Assembly: GCF_900113805.1 (NCBI RefSeq)
Contig: NZ_FOQT01000001.1
Span: 1,015,782-1,079,781 of the forward strand
Length of the DNA: 64,000 bases
Source of the DNA: Halpernia frigidisoli
Lineage (GTDB): Bacteria; Bacteroidota; Bacteroidia; Flavobacteriales; Weeksellaceae
Direction of reading: 5' to 3'
The position numbers and the translations under genes are program-made. Positions 61,731 to 64,000 of this stretch are shown piece after piece. Each line of letters opens with the position of its first letter. Within the stretch, counting starts at the first letter, position 1. The notes under the pieces are model-generated. The model was not told the DNA's origin. It was given only the letters and a program-made list of their open reading frames with translations, and ran no database searches.

Positions 61731-61867
61731 ACCGCTAACATCGGTTTGGCAATATGGCGGGTTTAGTGCTAAATTCAAGTTCAGTTTTTCAATTGAACTT
61801 TAGTGCAAAGTTGAAGTTTAGTGCTTCGATTTCCGCCACATCGCCAAGCCGCAAAACGTTATATGCC
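61731..61867 (+). other. attC-like site 1 (between cassettes 1 and 2)
   Basis: A 137-bp imperfect palindrome from ACCGCTAAC to GTTATATGCC. The outer arms CGGTTTGGCAATATGGCGG and the reverse complement of CCGCCACATCGCCAAGCCG agree at 16 of 19 positions, the differences being compatible with G:U pairs in the folded strand. The centre holds AAGTTCA...TTGAACTT and three TTTAGTGC copies. The conserved AAGTTCAGTT and TTTAGTG also occur in site 3. Confidence 0.75.
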
Positions 61868-61888
61868 ATTTTAAACGCCATCACTAAT

Positions 61889-62554
61889 ATGAATGACTAT
61901 TATAAACAACCAAAATTACTGCAATGGATTGAAGCGATATTATTTCTATTAGTCGGAATTGTAGGGGGAATTGTAATTATTGAGAAAGGATATTCACAAC
62001 CTGCATTTTACTTATTTTTCCTAATTTATGTCCCTATTAGTCAATTCGCATTTACACCTTTTTTTAGACTTGTTAGTATTTATAGATATTATTCTCCAAT
62101 GTTACTTGGTTACATGCCAAACGACATCCAAATAGATTTACATAGCGGAGGTAGTTTTGACTACTTATTTGTAATGAGAAAATTTAATGTAGGAGTTGAA
62201 ATAAGAAATAAGCTATTAATGTATCATTTGGAAGGAATAGTTTACCTAATCAAACAAATCGAAAATAAAAGCATACCTGATACAGTTGAACTTGTAGGGA
62301 CATCTTATTTTTTCAATAATAGAACTCTACATAAAATGGGGTTTGAAATTTCAAATCCATCATTGTTTTATAGATTAAACCTTTTTGTAAACTTTATAGA
62401 CTTAATTTGGATGTATTCTATTTCACGAGGAAAGTTTTCAATTCCTAAGTTATGGAAAGCAAAAAAAGCAAGTATAACAGGAATTAAATTAATTGAAAGT
62501 AAAAAGCAGATAGAAGAACTTTATGAAAAATTGAAAACAAAATCCATTGCATAA
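61889..62554 (+). CDS. Cassette 2: hypothetical membrane-associated protein
   Basis: A 221-residue protein from the ATG at 61889. A longer frame back to 61754 would encode the palindrome itself and is rejected. Two N-terminal membrane segments (WIEAILFLLVGIVGGIVII and FYLFFLIYVPISQFAFTPFF) are followed by a soluble domain with YSPMLLGYMPNDIQIDLHSG and LEGIVYLIKQIENKSIPDTV. No family is recognised. The gene is 31 bases downstream of the junction, like cassette 1, and has no evident promoter of its own. Confidence 0.6.
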   Translation: MNDYYKQPKLLQWIEAILFLLVGIVGGIVIIEKGYSQPAFYLFFLIYVPISQFAFTPFFRLVSIYRYYSPMLLGYMPNDIQIDLHSGGSFDYLFVMRKFNVGVEIRNKLLMYHLEGIVYLIKQIENKSIPDTVELVGTSYFFNNRTLHKMGFEISNPSLFYRLNLFVNFIDLIWMYSISRGKFSIPKLWKAKKASITGIKLIESKKQIEELYEKLKTKSIA

Positions 62555-62646
62555 AATAGGGTTTTAAAAAATGGCAGTTCTATTATGGATTGAACAATTT
62601 TAAATCCAATCCCACCATTATTTAAAATTTAAAAACGTTATGTACC
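62548..62646 (+). other. attC-like site 2, AT-rich and degenerate
   Basis: About 99 bp from TTGCATAAAAT to GTTATGTACC. Arms GTTTTAAAAAATGG and the reverse complement of CCATTATTTAAAAT agree at 12 of 14 positions. An inner stem GGATT...AATCC is present. The left box TGCATAAAAT is a near match (7 of 9) to the box GGCATATAAC expected for a unit starting GTTATATGCC, so it fits the pattern in weakened form. Confidence 0.55.
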
Positions 62647-62686
62647 ATTTTAAAACGACATCACACACGACAACGAACAGACAAAT

Positions 62687-63187
62687 ATGAACCCAATCTT
62701 TACATTTATAATTTGCTTATTGACAAGTTTCATCTTGCCTACAGTTCTTGGTGTTTCTTACAAAGCATACGAACAAGAATGGTATAAAAACTTAAAATGA
62801 CCAAGCTTTGCATTCCCAGACATTGTCTTTATTGTTATTTTTCCAGTATTCTACATACTTGAAGCAATAGGACTTTTTTACATCGTTACAAACGACAACG
62901 AAACATCAATTTTAGCTTTTGGAGTTTTGTATTTACTCTCCGCAATTTTAAGTGGAGTTTGGTCACGTTTATTTTTTAGATACAAAAGGTGCGACTTATC
63001 TCTTGTTGTATTCTTTTTTGAATTGCCGATTGGATGGATATTTTTATTTTTCCTATACCAAGAAAATCATTTGGCTTGGGTATTTTTTCTACCAAGAGTA
63101 ATTTGGGGTTTTTATGCAATTTTTGCCAACATTGAATATTATCGGCTTAACAAAGAATTTTGGAATAATGCCAAATTGAAAAAGTAA
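62687..63187 (+). pseudogene. Cassette 3, first gene: TspO/MBR-like gene with one in-frame TGA
   Basis: The frame from the ATG at 62687 to 63187 encodes a TspO/MBR protein of about 166 codons, interrupted only by TGA at 62798-62800 (codon 38). Before it: WYKNLK; after it: PSFAFPDIVFIVIFPVFYIL, matching the WY-x-x-L-K-R/W-P-S...F family start. Later motifs VWSRLFFRYKRCDLSLVV and RVIWGFYAIFANIEYYRLN confirm the family. A single change from TGG or CGA would create this TGA. TspO proteins bind porphyrins and related ligands. It may be truly inactivated, or the stop may be a sequence error. Confidence 0.8.
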
Positions 63188-63189
63188 AG

Positions 63190-63786
63190 ATGGAAAAAGA
63201 GATAGAAACATTTTATCCAAAAAGCAGACAAGAATGGCGTGAATGGTTACAAGACAATCACCATACAAGACAATCAGTTTGGCTTATTTACTATAAAAAG
63301 AAATCAAATATTCCGACTGTTGTTTATAGCGAAGCGGTGGACGAAGCACTTTGTTTTGGCTGGATTAACAGTAAGGCAAAACCTTTAGATGAAGAAAAAT
63401 TTATGCAGTTTTTCAGCAGACGAAAACCAAAAAGTGTTTGGTCTAAAGTGAATAAAGAAAAAATTGAACGTCTGACAAACGAAGGACTAATGACAAAAGC
63501 AGGCTTTGATATTGTAGAAATTGCAAAACAAAACGGTTCTTGGACAATCTTGGACGAAGCAGAAGCATTAATTATTCCAAACGACTTGAATATAGAATTT
63601 GAGAAGCGACCGATTGCAAAATCTTTTTTTTTAGGTTTAAGCAGGTCAGACAAAAGAAACATTTTACAATGGCTTACACTTGCAAAAAGACAAGAAACTA
63701 GACAAAAAAGAATTGCCGAAATTGTAGAACTTGCAGACCAAAATTTAAAACCAAAACAATTCCGTGGACAGAAAAACGGCATATAA
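63190..63786 (+). CDS. Cassette 3, second gene: YdeI/OmpD-associated family protein
   Basis: A 198-residue protein matching the YdeI/OmpD-associated (bacteriocin-protection-like) family. It has FYPKSRQEWREWLQDNH, the segment VWLIYYKKKSN, VDEALCFGWINSKAKPLDEE with its conserved Cys-Phe-Gly-Trp, and FSRRKPKSVWSKVNKEKIER. The C-terminal helix is LTLAKRQETRQKRIAEIVEL. The cellular function of this family is poorly known. It starts 2 bases after the tspO-like stop. Its stop codon lies inside the box GGCATATAAC that begins the next palindrome. Confidence 0.85.
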   Translation: MEKEIETFYPKSRQEWREWLQDNHHTRQSVWLIYYKKKSNIPTVVYSEAVDEALCFGWINSKAKPLDEEKFMQFFSRRKPKSVWSKVNKEKIERLTNEGLMTKAGFDIVEIAKQNGSWTILDEAEALIIPNDLNIEFEKRPIAKSFFLGLSRSDKRNILQWLTLAKRQETRQKRIAEIVELADQNLKPKQFRGQKNGI

Positions 63787-63915
63787 CAGCACCTACCCAA
63801 AAGGCGGGGTTTCGTGCTCCGCAGACACATTTGTGCAAGCCGAAAGTTCAGTTCTCCGAATGAAGTTTAGTGGTGAAAATCCCGCCCTTCGGGTAGCTGC
63901 AAAACGTTGTGCGTC
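63778..63915 (+). other. attC-like site 3 (after the YdeI cassette)
   Basis: A 138-bp palindrome from GGCATATAAC to GTTGTGCGTC. The arms CTACCCAAAAGGCGGGGTTT and the reverse complement of AAATCCCGCCCTTCGGGTAG agree at 17 of 20 positions. The conserved core AAGTTCAGTT...TTTAGTG and the right end CAAAACGTT are shared with site 1. The left box GGCATATAAC is exactly complementary to the 5' box of unit 2 (GTTATATGCC) and 8 of 10 to that of unit 3. Confidence 0.75.
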
Positions 63916-63945
63916 ATTTTAAAAACAAGCGTTAAATAAAAATAT

Positions 63946-64000
63946 ATGTGGATTGGACTATTATTGCTAATTATTTTTAAAGGATTATTGGGTTTTTTCG
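63946..64000 (+). CDS. Cassette 4: start of a gene cut by the window end
   Basis: An ATG at 63946 opens a frame of at least 18 codons reading MWIGLLLLIIFKGLLGFF, a hydrophobic membrane-segment or signal sequence. It lies 31 bases after the attC-like site 3, matching the spacing in the other cassettes. The product cannot be determined. Confidence 0.5.
   Translation, partial: MWIGLLLLIIFKGLLGFF

Larger units (their letters stand above)
60481..64000 (+). mobile_element. Integron-like gene cassette array (continues beyond the window)
   Basis: Four units start at GTT: 60481 (GTTAGCGGT), 61858 (GTTATATGCC), 62637 (GTTATGTACC) and 63906 (GTTGTGCGTC). Units 2-4 each follow an imperfect palindrome ending in AAAACGTT, and begin with the common leader CATTTTAAA(A)(A) followed by ACG or a similar base. 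Unit 1 has the related AATTCTAAAAAAAACG. All genes point the same way, away from the recombinase. The first junction box GTTAGCGGT is exactly complementary to ACCGCTAAC at 61731, just before its own palindrome. Confidence 0.7.

Noticed and set aside
61754..61888. Upstream extension of the cassette 2 gene
   Set aside because: This part of the frame translates the attC-like palindrome itself; the ATG at 61889 gives the same spacing to the junction as in the other cassettes.
59255..64000. Classical class 1-type or chromosomal integron with IntI
   Set aside because: The recombinase lacks the IntI-specific insertion between the catalytic Lys and His, and three of four junction boxes depart from GTTRRRY, so I describe it only as integron-like.
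1..64000. CRISPR arrays
   Set aside because: No series of equal-length direct repeats with spacers was seen, and no cas genes are present.

Overview
The window is a chromosomal segment from a low-GC flavobacterium of the Bacteroidota, most likely a Chryseobacterium/Kaistella-type member of the Weeksellaceae. This placement rests on family content: PorQ of the type IX secretion system, the lipoprotein TamL paired with TamB, Bacteroidota-type Crp/Fnr and M16 proteins, split transketolase halves and a pyruvate dehydrogenase E1-alpha/E2 pair. It also rests on the many promoters with the Bacteroidota -7 box TAnnTTTG, often placed only a few bases before the start codon. Genus level is an inference.

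Layout. 1-4.1 kb: end of asnB, an MFS exporter, a TMEM175-like gene broken by two stops, a small GNAT protein and a lipoprotein. 4.1-8.4 kb: a sodium:solute symporter, a GIY-YIG/DUF4357 protein, a putative zinc peptidase and a HicAB toxin-antitoxin pair. 8.5-10.5 kb: transketolase in two halves. 10.6-12.5 kb: an accessory insert (Crp/Fnr regulator and ketopantoate-reductase-like gene) preceded by a sequence identical over 24 nt to the recombination region at 60.46 kb. 12.7-33.7 kb: mainly minus-strand housekeeping genes (Lrp regulator, TamB, an SpoU methyltransferase, a membrane pyrophosphatase fused to an OmpA domain, soluble pyrophosphatase, RadC, LolD-like ATPase, aceF, pdhA) with tsaD, rsmE and two unknown genes on plus. 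33.9-36.9 kb: PAP2 and BlaI-type regulator, nitroreductase, Ohr and tRNA-Arg(UCG). 37-41.8 kb: a beta-barrel protein and a 988-residue TPR protein, followed by an AT-rich gap holding two perfect, inverted DnaA boxes. 42-59.3 kb: amino acid permease, M1 peptidase, Tpx, frr, pyrH, porQ, cmk, a YtxH/holin-type envelope trio, TrmH, tamL, an M16 peptidase pair and a small membrane protein.

The most interesting part is 59.25-64.0 kb (running off the window). A tyrosine recombinase on the minus strand faces away from a series of plus-strand genes, each followed by a long imperfect palindrome that ends in CAAAACGTT or a close variant. Between the recombinase and the first gene lie repeated CTTGCGTAT boxes and a consensus flavobacterial promoter whose predicted transcription start coincides with the junction GTT. 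Where testable, the first bases of a gene unit are the reverse complement of the box just before its own palindrome, which is the signature expected if each unit was once a circle closed at that site. This is the architecture of an integron (integrase, attI, Pc promoter, attC-bounded cassettes), but the recombinase lacks the insertion that defines IntI and carries its own N-terminal domain. I interpret it as an integron-like cassette platform built around a non-IntI recombinase. I cannot search the literature, so novelty is unproven.

Other structure: at least three copies plus a remnant of an 85-105 bp imperfect palindromic repeat; a 69-bp palindrome at 43.9 kb; two divergent gene pairs whose start codons abut or overlap (tamB/tsaD and trmH/tamL); and a probable remnant of a MarR-type regulator next to ohr.
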